From the IMG/VR virus record IMGVR_UViG_3300036835_000566, positions 1 to 41,720 of that record: DNA of 41,720 nt; one strand, given 5' to 3'. Shown piece after piece: positions 8,025-16,336 of this stretch; within the stretch, counting starts at the first letter, position 1, and each line of letters starts with the position of its first letter. The position numbers and the translations under genes were made by a program. The DNA comes from a virus. The notes beneath the pieces were generated by a model. The model saw nothing but the letters and a program-made list of their open reading frames with translations. It did not search any database and was not told the DNA's origin.

Positions 8025-9691
8025 GTCCCGGCGCCGGTTCCGTTCCCGAGCGCCGCCGCGGCACTCTCGGTCGGATCGAGAATCCACGCCGGCTGCGGGT
8101 TTCCCGTCTTCGCGACCTTCCGCGGGTCGATGTCGAGCACGAGCCCGCGCTCGTCGACCATCTTCGTAAACGCCTGCCACTCGTCGAGCACCGTCTCGAC
8201 GTCGTAGCCGAGCTCGCGGATCGCTTCCTGCGGGCTCATGAGGCCGGCGCGGACGCCCGAGATGATCGCCGGGATCTCCCGCCCGGGATCGGTGAGCGTC
8301 TTCCGCGGCGTCGTCCACTCGACCGAGACGGAGTCGGCGCCCGGGACGCCGGCGGTGACGCAGGCGTCGCGGAACCAGCCGAAGATCCGGTCGCAGAACT
8401 GCGGGATCACGACGAGCCACTGGAGCTCGCTCACGAGCTCGTAGAAGGCCGTCCGCGCCATCCGCGCCGACGAGAAGTTGACTTGCGAGTAGTCGGCGGC
8501 GAGCTCTTCGTACGGGAGCCCGGTCCCGCTCGCGATCCCTTGGAGTACCTCGGTGACGAAGCTCTTGTCCTCGACGCTCTGCGGCTGCGCGAAGGACGGC
8601 TCGTAGCCGGCCGGGAGCTTCGAGATCATGCCCGGCTCGACGTGGTCGCAGAGATCGATCGGCTCGCGGGCGGTCCCGACGAGATCGAGCGTGCCTTCGG
8701 GTTCCGAGAGAAAGACGGCGAAGCAGGCGGCGATCTTCTGCCGGATCAGCTGGGTATCGAGGTACTGATCGAGATCGCGAATCCGGATGACGACCGGCGC
8801 GAGCACGGGAACGCCGCGGACTTGCCCGGCGCGCTCTTCCTGGAAGACGTGGAGCACGTTCGCCGCGTCGACGCGGGTCGAGCTCATCCCGGGAATCATC
8901 ACGCTCGATACGCCGCCGGTCTCGCCGCTCTGCGTCCCGACGGCGACGATGCCGTCGCCCGGGTTCCGCGGGAAGAGCCAGTAGGCGACCGGCCGGTCGT
9001 CGCCGTCGAGCTCGACGCCCTGATCGAGCCGGTTGCCGTCCCGGAGCTCGTCGGGCGTGCCGCCGTAGTAGCCGGGGACGCTGTTGTCGCGCTGCGGGTC
9101 GAGATAGTCGGGCTCGATGACCTGAATCCGGAGCGAGAGCGGCGACGGCGGTCCGCCGTTCAGGTGGGCCCAGCGGCGGAGCGCGAGCACTTCGCCGGAC
9201 TCGAAGAGCGTCCGGGCGACGAGTCCTTGGAGCCCGCCGAACGTCTGCTTGCCGCGCGCGTCGCAGAGCGTCGACGCGGTCCACTGCGTCCAGAGATCGG
9301 TGATCTTCGCGACGGCGCGCTGGTTCGGCCCGGTGAGCGTCGCGCTGATCCCGTAGCTCCCGACGGTCGCCGTCGCGAGCCGCCGGACGGCGCGCCGGCC
9401 GTAGGGATTGTTCCGGCAGAGATCGCGGCTCCGGTTCCGGAGCGTCGCGAGCGAGTAGCGCGTCTCGGCGGACGCCGAGCCGCCGTCGGCCGTAATCCAG
9501 TCCTCGGTCCGCCGCCCGCGCGCCGACCCTTCGTACGCCCGGCCGAGCGTATCGAGCAGGAGCCGCGCTCGGACGCGTCGGACCGCGCGCTGCGGCGAGA
9601 CGACGGCGATCCAGCGATCGAGACGCGAGAGCGGCGCCACCGGGACGCCGCGCGTCCGGAGCGCCGGCGCGCTCACCGACGCCGCTCCCAC
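8021..9691 (-). CDS. Portal protein (lambda gpB family)
   Basis: This 556-residue protein begins at GTG 9691. Family features include TLRNRSRDLCRNNPYGRRAVRR near residues 83-105, GLVARTLFESGEVLALRRW near 155-175, an Asp-rich IEPDYLDPQ, HVFQEERAGQVRGVPVLAPV near 290-310, and LPYEELAADYSQVNFSSARMAR near 405-425, all typical of lambda-type portals. Twelve copies form the head vertex through which DNA enters and leaves. It overlaps the GpW gene by 19 bases. The C-terminal 20 residues are Ala/Gly rich. Its 3' end overlaps the convergent small HTH gene by four bases. Confidence 0.92.
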   Translation of the reverse strand: MGAASVSAPALRTRGVPVAPLSRLDRWIAVVSPQRAVRRVRARLLLDTLGRAYEGSARGRRTEDWITADGGSASAETRYSLATLRNRSRDLCRNNPYGRRAVRRLATATVGSYGISATLTGPNQRAVAKITDLWTQWTASTLCDARGKQTFGGLQGLVARTLFESGEVLALRRWAHLNGGPPSPLSLRIQVIEPDYLDPQRDNSVPGYYGGTPDELRDGNRLDQGVELDGDDRPVAYWLFPRNPGDGIVAVGTQSGETGGVSSVMIPGMSSTRVDAANVLHVFQEERAGQVRGVPVLAPVVIRIRDLDQYLDTQLIRQKIAACFAVFLSEPEGTLDLVGTAREPIDLCDHVEPGMISKLPAGYEPSFAQPQSVEDKSFVTEVLQGIASGTGLPYEELAADYSQVNFSSARMARTAFYELVSELQWLVVIPQFCDRIFGWFRDACVTAGVPGADSVSVEWTTPRKTLTDPGREIPAIISGVRAGLMSPQEAIRELGYDVETVLDEWQAFTKMVDERGLVLDIDPRKVAKTGNPQPAWILDPTESAAAALGNGTGAGT

Positions 9692-9972
9692 GCGATGTCG
9701 GCGACCTCGGCGTGTTCGAGCCCGCCGGGGTAGTAGCCGAAGAGTCCCTTCGAGAAGCAGGCAGCGGAGAACCGCGGCTGCCCGCTCCCGGGGACGGCGA
9801 TCCGCCCGACGTACTGGAGCGCTTTCAGGAGATCGCCCGGGTTCATGTACGTTACCTGTCGGTCGGCGTACTTGACCGACTGGACGCCGCCGGCGAGCGC
9901 CTTGATCAGCGCGACGACGTCGACGGGCGTCACCGGGAGCGGCGGGACCGGATCGTCGCCGGGGGTCATCAT
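9673..9972 (-). CDS. GpW-like head-to-tail joining protein
   Basis: This 99-residue protein has tandem ATG codons at 9972 and 9969. The central region VALIKALAGGVQSVKYADRQVTYMNPGDLLKALQYVGRI is the small alpha/beta fold of lambda gpW, which binds below the portal and lets the tail attach. The N-terminus is Pro rich and the C-terminal 35 residues go beyond the usual gpW core. The gene sits between TerL and portal, exactly as in lambda-like packaging modules. A long antisense-looking frame overlaps it upstream but only this segment is coding. Confidence 0.75.
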   Translation of the reverse strand: MMTPGDDPVPPLPVTPVDVVALIKALAGGVQSVKYADRQVTYMNPGDLLKALQYVGRIAVPGSGQPRFSAACFSKGLFGYYPGGLEHAEVADIAWERRR

Positions 9973-10013
9973 GGAGCCGCCGCTAGCACAGATCGGCGCC
10001 GAACGCACGACGC

Positions 10014-12026
10014 CTACCGCCAGAAGTCGGACTTCCGCCAGCGGATCGGGCCGCGCGCCGGCGGCTCGGGCGGCGCCGGCGGGACGCCGCCGCGACGTAC
10101 CGTCTCCTGCGGCGCGCGCGGGTTCGGCGGCGACGGCGGCGCGGGCGGCTCTGGCGGCCCGAACGGCGCTTCGAGCACCGTCCAGTCGGCGTCGGAGAAG
10201 CGATCGAGCCCGACGAGATGCGCGGCGGCGCGGGCGTAGATCCGGCAGTCGAGCGCCTCGTTGCGGTTGTAGACTTTCACCCACTCCTGGCGCTCGATCC
10301 CGCGGACGACTTTCCGGACGAGCTGCTCGGCGGTGAGCTGCCGGAGAAACTCGTCGCCGACGGCGGGGAGCGAGATCCAGCCCGGCGGCGTCGTCGTCCC
10401 CGGCGCCGGCGCGTCGAGCCCGAGCCAGCCGTACGTCTCGACCTTGAGCGCGTGGACGTTGACCTGCCAGACGCGGAGCCCGCGCGCGCGGCGGCGCCGC
10501 CCGGGTCGACCGCGCTGCTCGACCGCTTCCGCCGAGCGCGGGAGCGAGACGAGCGCCGGGCCGGGCGGTCCGCCCTTGACGAGGACGACGCGGCCGGCGG
10601 GCTGGTGCCGGGCCCACGCGTAGACCTGCGTCGTCGCGAACCCGGTGTCGATCGCGACGCGCTGGAGCGGGAGCGCGAGCTCGCCGGGCGTCGGCCAGGT
10701 CCGGGAGACGAGCGTCGAGAGCCGCTCCCAGACGGCGTCGGCGGCGACGTCGCCGTCGAGAACGAGATGGTCGACGAGCCACGAGCGGCGATCGCGGCCC
10801 CAGCCCCAGATCGAGCACTCGATCCGATCGCGCTGGACGTCGACGCCGGCGGTCAGCAGACAGGCGTACGGCGGTCCGGGCGGGATCCGCCCGAGCGCGT
10901 CGGTCGTCTGCCGCTCGCGGAGCCGGTGCCAGTCCGGCGCGTCGCCGCGGAGCGCGAACGACTCGCCGAGCATCGTATTGGCGAACGTCTGCGCCTTCTG
11001 CGGATCCTGCGCGGCGCGCTCCGCTTCGCCGGCGATCTCGGCCCACGAGCACCAGCCGACCGGGCAGTAGAGCGCGCTGATGTGAAAGCCCGCGACGCCC
11101 GGGTCGGTCTGCGGCGCCGTCGCCCGCCACTCGCCGCGGGCGAGCATCCGCGTCTTCGCCGCTTCGCGGATGAGCGACCCGCAGGCGACGCAGCGGTAGC
11201 GCGCCGTCTTCGGCCGCCCGGGTTCCCAGACGAGCTGAGCGAAGTCGAGCACCTGGAACTCGTTACAGGTCGGACACGGCACGAAGTAGCGGCGCTGGTC
11301 CGTCGTCTGGTACTCCGTCTCGATCGCGCTGTAGCCGGTGATCGTCGGCGACGACATGAGCAGCTCCTTCCGCCGCGCGCCGAACGTCCGCGAGCGCGCC
11401 GCGACGAGCGCGAGCGGGTTCCCTTCCCCTTCGACGTTCGCCGGGTAGCGGTCGATGTCGTCGAGCACCGCGAAGCGGCACGTCGTGTAGCAGAGCCCGG
11501 CGGCCGAGTTAGCGCCGGTGAGTACGAGCAGCCCGCCCGGGTACTCTTTGAGCAAGACGGTATTCGACGCGTCCCGGCTCCGCGGCGGCGCGACGCGGCG
11601 CCGGAGAACCTCGCTCTCCGCGATCGCCGGGTCGATCTTCTGGCGCGAGAGCCGCTTCGCGACCTCGACGGTCGGCTCGACGAAGAGAAACGGGCCGGGC
11701 GCGTGCTGGATCGTGTAGCCGAGCCAGTTGACGGCGCTCTCGGTAAACCCCATCTGCGACGCCTTCTGGATGACGACCCGCCGGATCGGCGACGAGACGG
11801 AGAGGAGATCGAACGGCTCGCGGAGATACGGCGCGCGCGCGGTCCGCCAGCGTCCGCGCTCGTTCGCCGTCCGGCCGGAGATCACGCGATGCTCGTCGGC
11901 CCACTCGCAGACGCTCACCGCCGGCTCCGGCGTCGCGCCGTCCCGGAGCGCGGCGACGACCGCGGCGGCGCCGGCGTCGTCGTCAGAGCTCGAAACGTTC
12001 GCGGCAGAGCTGGTCGAGGTGATCAC
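10014..12026 (-). CDS. Terminase large subunit (GpA family)
   Basis: This 670-residue protein starts at GTG 12026 with GAGG nine bases upstream, overlapping TerS by 44 bases. An ATPase domain carries the P-loop region QKASQMGFTES (residues 87-97) and a Walker-B-like VLDDIDRYP (187-195). A zinc-binding insert has CPTC at 251-254 and CVAC at 279-282. The nuclease domain includes GVDVQRDRIE and RNEALDCRIYARAA. These are the features of lambda gpA-type packaging motors that cut concatemers and pump DNA into the prohead. The last 60 residues are Pro rich. Family membership suggests a cos-type or related packaging strategy, but no cos site was identified. Confidence 0.93.
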   Translation of the reverse strand: MITSTSSAANVSSSDDDAGAAAVVAALRDGATPEPAVSVCEWADEHRVISGRTANERGRWRTARAPYLREPFDLLSVSSPIRRVVIQKASQMGFTESAVNWLGYTIQHAPGPFLFVEPTVEVAKRLSRQKIDPAIAESEVLRRRVAPPRSRDASNTVLLKEYPGGLLVLTGANSAAGLCYTTCRFAVLDDIDRYPANVEGEGNPLALVAARSRTFGARRKELLMSSPTITGYSAIETEYQTTDQRRYFVPCPTCNEFQVLDFAQLVWEPGRPKTARYRCVACGSLIREAAKTRMLARGEWRATAPQTDPGVAGFHISALYCPVGWCSWAEIAGEAERAAQDPQKAQTFANTMLGESFALRGDAPDWHRLRERQTTDALGRIPPGPPYACLLTAGVDVQRDRIECSIWGWGRDRRSWLVDHLVLDGDVAADAVWERLSTLVSRTWPTPGELALPLQRVAIDTGFATTQVYAWARHQPAGRVVLVKGGPPGPALVSLPRSAEAVEQRGRPGRRRRARGLRVWQVNVHALKVETYGWLGLDAPAPGTTTPPGWISLPAVGDEFLRQLTAEQLVRKVVRGIERQEWVKVYNRNEALDCRIYARAAAHLVGLDRFSDADWTVLEAPFGPPEPPAPPSPPNPRAPQETVRRGGVPPAPPEPPARGPIRWRKSDFWR

Positions 12027-12519
12027 GGACGTGGTCCTCGAGCGCGACCGTCACGGCCGTCGGGTCGAGCTCGAACTGCGCGGCGATGAGCGGCCCGACG
12101 TGGGCCGGCCATGCCTGCCAGGCGTCGCGGAAGAGCCGCGCGAACGCGAACGCCTTGGCGAGCGCCGTCTGGCGATTGACGACGAGCCCGCGGCGCTCTT
12201 CGAGCTGGAGGCGCTTCAACTGCGCCTCGGTGAGCAGCATCGCCGTCCGCGCCTGCCAGAGCGCGGTCGCGTTCCCGAGCACGCCGGGCTTCGGCGCGGC
12301 GGCCGGCGCCGGCGCCGCGTCGGGCCGGCGGAAGCGGGCGTTTGCGGCGCCGTTCGGCGCCATCGTCGCTTCCCAGAGCGCGTCGGCCTCGGTCTCGTCA
12401 ATCTGCTTCGCCGACCCGTGCGTCGGGATCGGGCCGCCGTGCTCGACGGTCCGCTTCTGGACCGCCCGATGCGTCAGGCCGTGGCGGCGGGCGTACTCGC
12501 GCTGACTAACGAGCGCCAT
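11983..12519 (-). CDS. Terminase small subunit (Nu1-like)
   Basis: This 178-residue protein starts at ATG 12519. The N-terminal 35 residues are a winged HTH (MALVSQREYARRHGLTHRAV) expected to bind the packaging site, followed by an Ala/Pro linker (about 70-80) and a helical part (EAQLKRLQLEERRGLVVNRQ) that resembles the Nu1-type oligomerisation region. The C-terminus (VRDHLDQLCRERFEL) should contact TerL, whose gene it overlaps by 44 bases. Order and overlap with TerL make the assignment firm, although small terminases diverge quickly. Confidence 0.8.
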   Translation of the reverse strand: MALVSQREYARRHGLTHRAVQKRTVEHGGPIPTHGSAKQIDETEADALWEATMAPNGAANARFRRPDAAPAPAAAPKPGVLGNATALWQARTAMLLTEAQLKRLQLEERRGLVVNRQTALAKAFAFARLFRDAWQAWPAHVGPLIAAQFELDPTAVTVALEDHVRDHLDQLCRERFEL

Positions 12520-12522
12520 CGC

Positions 12523-13212
12523 CTACTCCGGCCGCTCGACGACGTAGCCGGCGAACTCGCCGCAACGGAAGAGCTCGACGGTCGGCAGCGCGATCTCCTG
12601 GAGCAGCCGGAGATCGACCGGACGCTGGACGCCGACGAGCGCCGCCTCCTTCGCGAGAATCGCCGGCGGCTCGGCGCCGGCGCGGAGCTTCTCGGCAAGC
12701 GTCCAGCGCTGCGAGCAGAGCGCGAGATACGGCGGGAGCGGCCGGAGCCAGCGCTCGAAGACGACGAGACAGCCGCCCGGACGGAGCTGCTCGACGAGCT
12801 CGGCGAGAAGCGCCCGCCGGGCGACCGGCGCGAGAAACATCAGGACGAGAAAGCAGACGGCGACGTCGAACGGCTCGAAGGCATACGCCGTCGCGTCGGC
12901 CTCGACGAGCTCGACGCCCTCGATCGGGGCGAACGCGGCGCACATCGCCGCCGAGCTCTCGATCGCGACGAGCCGGCTCTCCCGGAGCCGACACGTCGGG
13001 GCGAGTTGCGCCGAGATGTTACCCGTTGCTGCCCCAATGTCATACACGAGCCCGCCGACCCGGACGTAGTGCTGCGCGACGTGGAGCACGAGCCGGGTCG
13101 CGATGTCGTACCACGGCAGCTGCTCCCGGACGTGGTCGCCGAACGACGCCGCGAGCCCGGCGTCCTCGAATGTCCAGCGGCCGGCGAGCTCGGCGGTCGG
13201 CGCCGTCGTCAT
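12523..13212 (-). CDS. Class I SAM-dependent methyltransferase
   Basis: This 229-residue protein starts at ATG 13212, which overlaps the upstream stop as ATGA. The motif I loop is VYDIGAATGNISAQL (about residues 55-70), followed by the acidic residue at the end of strand beta-2 (VAIESSAAMCAAF) and a motif like VELVEADATAYAF, then RPGGCLVVFERW. The pattern is CmoA-like, the type of fold that methylates small molecules, RNA or protein. The substrate cannot be read from the sequence. It lies in a three-gene block with a C5 DNA methyltransferase, just before the terminase genes. Confidence 0.75.
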   Translation of the reverse strand: MTTAPTAELAGRWTFEDAGLAASFGDHVREQLPWYDIATRLVLHVAQHYVRVGGLVYDIGAATGNISAQLAPTCRLRESRLVAIESSAAMCAAFAPIEGVELVEADATAYAFEPFDVAVCFLVLMFLAPVARRALLAELVEQLRPGGCLVVFERWLRPLPPYLALCSQRWTLAEKLRAGAEPPAILAKEAALVGVQRPVDLRLLQEIALPTVELFRCGEFAGYVVERPE

Positions 13213-13487
13213 CCGGCGAACTCCCGGCGGCGACGGACGCGACCCTTCGCCGGCGGCGGCGGGGGTTCGGCCGTCGCGAGCTCGGCGTGAAGACCGCAGC
13301 GCGCGATCAAGTAGCCGCCCCACGGGCCGCTCTTCCCGTCGAAGTGCCGGACCCAGGCGCCATTACAGCCGCAGCGGAAGACGGGAAAGAACCGGCCGTT
13401 GACGATCCGGGGCCGGATCGGGAGCGCCGTCCGCGGCGTCCGGAAGAACCCGTCTCCGACGACGCCGAAGTCGAAGAGCGCGCTCAT
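13209..13487 (-). CDS. Hypothetical protein between two methyltransferase genes
   Basis: This 92-residue protein has ATGA overlaps at both ends, so it is translationally coupled to both neighbours. Residues 28-68 contain RIVNGRFFPVFRCGCNGAWVRHFDG and ARCGLHAEL, with three Cys and two His that could bind a metal. The C-terminus is Pro then Arg/Lys rich. I do not recognise a family. Coupling to a C5 methyltransferase and a SAM-dependent methyltransferase suggests an accessory role in DNA modification or in evading restriction, as inference only. Confidence 0.6.
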   Translation of the reverse strand: MSALFDFGVVGDGFFRTPRTALPIRPRIVNGRFFPVFRCGCNGAWVRHFDGKSGPWGGYLIARCGLHAELATAEPPPPPAKGRVRRRREFAG

Positions 13488-14563
13488 ACGTCGAAGATCT
13501 CCCGGGCGACGGCGCCGGCGAGCGCCCGCATCATGAACGGCGGGACCGCCCGGCCGAGCCGCTCGGCCTGCTCGCCCTCCGTCCCGACGAGGACGTAGTC
13601 GTCCGGGAAGCTACAGAGCCGCTTGATCTCCGGGACGTTGAACGCCCGCCGCTCCCAGTGGACGACGCCGGCGGCGGTCATCCCCTTCGGCGTGTAGTGC
13701 CCGACCGTCGCCGTGATCGTCGGACAGGGCTCCCGCGGGTCGACGACGATCAGGGAGAAGTACCGCTTCGACTGCTGCCCGGGGACGAGCCAGTCCGACG
13801 CCGCCGTGAGCGCCGGCCCCATGTGGATGGTCCGCGCGCCTGGCGGGAGCCCGGCGAGCGCTTCGCCGGCGCCGTAGCGGTACGGCAGCGGCGTCGGGAA
13901 CGCCGGGACGCGGCGGAGATCGTCGCGGACGGCGACGAAGAAGAGCCGCTTCCGCCGCTGCGGGACGCCGAGCCACTGCGCGTCGAGAATCCGCGCCGCG
14001 ACCCGGTAGCCGAGCGCCTGGAATCGCCCGAGAATCTGCTTGAAGACGCCCTTCCCGGCACCGGCGACGAGCCCGGCGACGTTCTCGGCGATCGCGACCC
14101 GCGGCCGGAGCTCGTCGACGAGCCGGAGATACTCGTCGAAGAGATCGTCGACCCGCTGGACGACGCCCGAGTACGGCCGCGGGACGCCCCAGCCGGCGGT
14201 CCGGCGCCCGGCGAGCGAGAAGGCGGCGCAGGGCGGGGAGCCGTCGAGGACGTCGAGCTCGCCGCGCCCGAGCCCGAGCGCCCGGAGTACGTCGGCGCCG
14301 CGGAGCTCCCGGACGTCGCGCTCGTCGACCGGCGTCTCGGGATAGTTGGCGGCGTAAGTCGCCGCCGCGACCGGAATGAACTCGCTCGCGAAGAGGACCC
14401 GGAACCCGGCGAGCCGGTAGCCGGTCGACGAGCCGCCGGCGCCGGCGAAGAGCGAGACGACGGTCCGGCCATGGGACGGCGTCGCCCGGACGTCGGCGAC
14501 CGACGGGACGCGGTACGGCGGGCGGTCTACGCCGGCCGCTGCGGTTTCGGCTGTCCGCTCCAT
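13484..14563 (-). CDS. DNA (cytosine-5) methyltransferase
   Basis: This 359-residue protein has the ordered motifs of C5 DNA methyltransferases: motif I SLFAGAGGSSTGY (about 37-49), motif IV GSPPCAAFS with catalytic Cys about 112, motif VI AENV (159-162), motif VIII QRRKRLFF (about 203-210) and a C-terminal motif X region ERLGRAVPPFMM. It transfers methyl from SAM to cytosine C5 in a specific DNA site that cannot be predicted here. No restriction endonuclease gene is recognisable beside it, so a protective (anti-restriction) or regulatory role is likely. It overlaps its upstream gene by 37 bases. Confidence 0.93.
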   Translation of the reverse strand: MERTAETAAAGVDRPPYRVPSVADVRATPSHGRTVVSLFAGAGGSSTGYRLAGFRVLFASEFIPVAAATYAANYPETPVDERDVRELRGADVLRALGLGRGELDVLDGSPPCAAFSLAGRRTAGWGVPRPYSGVVQRVDDLFDEYLRLVDELRPRVAIAENVAGLVAGAGKGVFKQILGRFQALGYRVAARILDAQWLGVPQRRKRLFFVAVRDDLRRVPAFPTPLPYRYGAGEALAGLPPGARTIHMGPALTAASDWLVPGQQSKRYFSLIVVDPREPCPTITATVGHYTPKGMTAAGVVHWERRAFNVPEIKRLCSFPDDYVLVGTEGEQAERLGRAVPPFMMRALAGAVAREIFDV

Positions 14564-14967
14564 TCAAACCCGCACTGCGGGCACTGATAGCTCGTCTCGA
14601 CGCTCTCGTCATAGCTCCGGAAGCTCTCCGGCGCCCCGTCGCCCGCGGTCTCGGCGACGAGCGCGTCGAGCTCTTCCTGCGTGAACCCGAGCGTCCCGAG
14701 GAGCTCGGCGTCGTCGTCGACGGCGACGGGAAGCGCCGGCGAGTGGAGCCGCGGGTTGACGTCGGCGCTCCGGAGCCCGGCGACCGGGCGACGCGGGAGA
14801 CCGGGCGGAAGCCGGACGCCGGCTAGGACGCGCGCGCGGGACGCGGGCGGACCGGGAGACTTCGGGACGGCGCCGGACGCGTTAGGCGGCGCCGGGCGGC
14901 CCGATTTCGGGCTCTCCGAAGGCGGTCCGGGACGGCGCCGGCGCGACGCGGGCTCGGGCGCGGCCAC
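14527..14967 (-). CDS. Hypothetical protein with C-terminal zinc ribbon half
   Basis: Up to 146 residues, with a GTG start at 14967. The first 70 residues are Pro/Arg low-complexity and the true start may lie further in. Residues 85-105 (AELLGTLGFTQEELDALVAE) form a short helical motif common at the C-terminus of phage and plasmid ParB-like or methyltransferase-associated proteins. A CPQC pair follows near the end (SYQCPQCGFEWSG), one half of a zinc ribbon. Its 3' end overlaps the C5 methyltransferase start by 37 bases, suggesting a related task. Function unknown. Confidence 0.5.
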   Translation of the reverse strand: MAAPEPASRRRRPGPPSESPKSGRPAPPNASGAVPKSPGPPASRARVLAGVRLPPGLPRRPVAGLRSADVNPRLHSPALPVAVDDDAELLGTLGFTQEELDALVAETAGDGAPESFRSYDESVETSYQCPQCGFEWSGQPKPQRPA

Positions 14968-15285
14968 TCGGCTACCTTGGCGACCTTCCGGACGTCGAGA
15001 CGCTAGTGATTTTTCGCGGTCGGCGCGCCCGCCTCCTAGGGGTCCCGCGTCGAAGGACCCACCACGCGGGTGGCGGCGCCGGCTCTTCGTCGCGTCGTCG
15101 CGTTCGCGTTCGCATCGCGTCGCTCTTCGTCTCGCTTCGTGCGCTCTTCGTTCCGTTTCGCGCGCGCTTCGTTCCGTCGATCGCCCGCTTCGTGCCGTCG
15201 CGATCGCGCTTCGTTCCGCTTCGTTGACTTCGCTTCGCGTCGAGCTCGCGCTCGCGATCGTTCGCGTTCGCTCGCTCGTTCGTGA
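14968..15285. other. Intergenic region without a convincing gene, holding 21-bp repeats
   Basis: A 318-bp gap between the 69-residue gene (ends 15286) and the 146-residue gene (starts 14967). Frames that cross it are made of Arg/Ser/Phe or Arg/Glu/Lys heptads that merely reflect a 21-bp DNA periodicity. None has a good ribosome binding site. The repeat block occupies 15121-15246. The rest is GC-rich spacer in which I see nothing else. Confidence 0.6.
15121..15246. repeat. Imperfect 21-bp tandem repeats (about six units)
   Basis: Units start at 15121, 15142, 15163, 15184, 15205 and 15226, each exactly 21 bases. The shared core is CGCGCTTCGTTCCG with small changes. Units 2, 3 and 5 are the most alike and unit 6 is degenerate. 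The 21-base spacing is two helical turns, so protein-binding cores would lie on one face of the DNA, as with replication iterons. The same period, read on the minus strand, gives heptads such as KRNEAR. Confidence 0.75.
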
Positions 15286-15495
15286 TCAGCGACTCCGCGC
15301 GAGCCGCGCGTTCGCCTTCGCGTTGATCCGGGCGCGCTGGGAGGCCGAGAGCTTCCCGGCCTTGTACATCTGGGTCGCCCGCGCCTTCGCGTTCGCCGCG
15401 CGCGCCTTCGTGTCGACCGGATAGGCGCGCGCGCCTGGGAGTCCGAACTTCCCCGCCGGCAGCGCGTGCCGGCGCTTCGTCGTGAGGCTAGCCAT
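15286..15495 (-). CDS. Small basic phage protein (DUF6582-like)
   Basis: This 69-residue basic protein starts at ATG 15495 with a strong AAGGAG upstream. The core ALPAGKFGLPGARAYPVDTK followed by ARAANAKARATQMYKAGKL matches small proteins often seen in phages and prophages, some filed as DUF6582. The conserved LP..F.LP..RAYP.D motif is visible. Its start overlaps the end of the preceding membrane-protein gene by eight bases. Role unknown; the strong Lys/Arg/Ala content would fit nucleic-acid binding. The 21-bp repeats begin about 40 bases beyond its stop codon. Confidence 0.7.
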   Translation of the reverse strand: MASLTTKRRHALPAGKFGLPGARAYPVDTKARAANAKARATQMYKAGKLSASQRARINAKANARLARSR

Positions 15496-15619
15496 TGGGC
15501 GTATCTCCTTTCGAGTCTGCCGGCGTCTGGAGCCGGCGGCGGCGCCACAGAAAGTAGGCGACGCCGAAGACGATCAGGCCGAGCGCTACGAGCCCGGCGA
15601 GTACGTTCGCGACGGTCAT
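15488..15619 (-). CDS. Small single-pass membrane protein
   Basis: This 43-residue protein begins with ATG 15619 (MTVANVLAGLVALGLIVFGV). A single hydrophobic helix spans residues 4-24, followed by WRRRRL, giving a positive-inside membrane topology with a short cytoplasmic tail. Its stop codon lies inside the next gene, so the two are coupled. Size and topology would allow a holin-like or regulatory role, but it is far from the lysis genes, so no function is assigned. Confidence 0.55.
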   Translation of the reverse strand: MTVANVLAGLVALGLIVFGVAYFLWRRRRLQTPADSKGDTPNG

Positions 15620-15630
15620 CCCGAGCCCCC

Positions 15631-16203
15631 CTATCCGCGCCGCGAGCCGCCCGCGCGGCCGGCGTTCCGCCGGCTTCGCCGGTCGCCCTCGCGCAGCAGG
15701 TTCTTGACGAGTCGGTCCCGCATATCCTCGCAGAGCGGCGGGAGAACGTCGCGCCGCGCGAGCATCCCGTGGACGCTCGGCCCGAAGACCTGGAAGATCG
15801 GGAGTCGCGCCCGGGTCCGGCGGCGGAAGACGCCGCGGTGCCCGGTCCGCATCGTCGCGAGAAAGGCGTGCGCGTACTGCTCCTGCTTCCCGGCGATCGT
15901 CGCCGTGACGCCGCTCTCCGTCTGGCGCGCCTTGAACTCGACGAGCGGGATCGGGCGGCCGTCGACGACGAGCGCCGCCTCGAGGTGGCCGGCGACGGCG
16001 GGCTCGATCTGAAACGCCGCCTTGATCTCCGCGCTCGGGAGACCGAGCAGCGGCCGGAGCCGCTGCGCCGCCTCGACCTGCGCGTTTTTCGCCGTGTCGT
16101 TCAGCGCGAGCGCGGCGACTTCCTCGAAGTCCCCGGTCTTCAAGAACGGCAGAAGCCGGTGCGCGGGTTCGAGATCGATCTCGACCGAGACGCCGATCGG
16201 CAT
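15631..16203 (-). CDS. Minor tail protein Z (GpZ) family protein
   Basis: This 190-residue protein matches the GpZ pattern: ALNDTAKNAQVEAAQRLRP (about 32-50), then LVEFKARQTESGVTATI, FLATMRTGHRGVFRRRTRAR and LPIFQVFGPSVHGMLARRDV. The motif MRTGHRGVF..R is distinctive. Lambda gpZ helps complete the tail before head joining. It is unusual to find it upstream of the terminase genes, separated from the rest of the tail module. The Arg/Gly tail at the C-terminus is probably disordered. Confidence 0.8.
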   Translation of the reverse strand: MPIGVSVEIDLEPAHRLLPFLKTGDFEEVAALALNDTAKNAQVEAAQRLRPLLGLPSAEIKAAFQIEPAVAGHLEAALVVDGRPIPLVEFKARQTESGVTATIAGKQEQYAHAFLATMRTGHRGVFRRRTRARLPIFQVFGPSVHGMLARRDVLPPLCEDMRDRLVKNLLREGDRRSRRNAGRAGGSRRG

Positions 16204-16336
16204 GGCTACCGGCTCCCGCGGTCTCGGCCGGCGGCCGGTCTCCGGGTGGGGTGGGGTCCAGCGGAGACCGGCGCCGACGAGCTCGTAACCGTCACGGGGG
16301 AACCGGTGGCACGGCCCGGCTTGTAGCAGAGGCGTG

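Noticed and set aside
7514-9733. 739-codon plus-strand frame opposite the portal gene
   Set aside because: Antisense shadow of the portal and capsid genes with charged low-complexity residues. The recognised genes on the other strand explain the region.
10218-12089. 623-codon plus-strand frame opposite TerL
   Set aside because: Shadow of the terminase gene; no domain pattern.
15121-15246. CRISPR array
   Set aside because: Tandem units follow each other without unique spacers and are only 21 bases.
15036-15548. A 170-residue Arg/Glu/Lys heptad protein on the minus strand
   Set aside because: It overlaps the strongly supported 69-residue gene and the membrane-protein gene in another frame, and its heptads come from the 21-bp DNA period.
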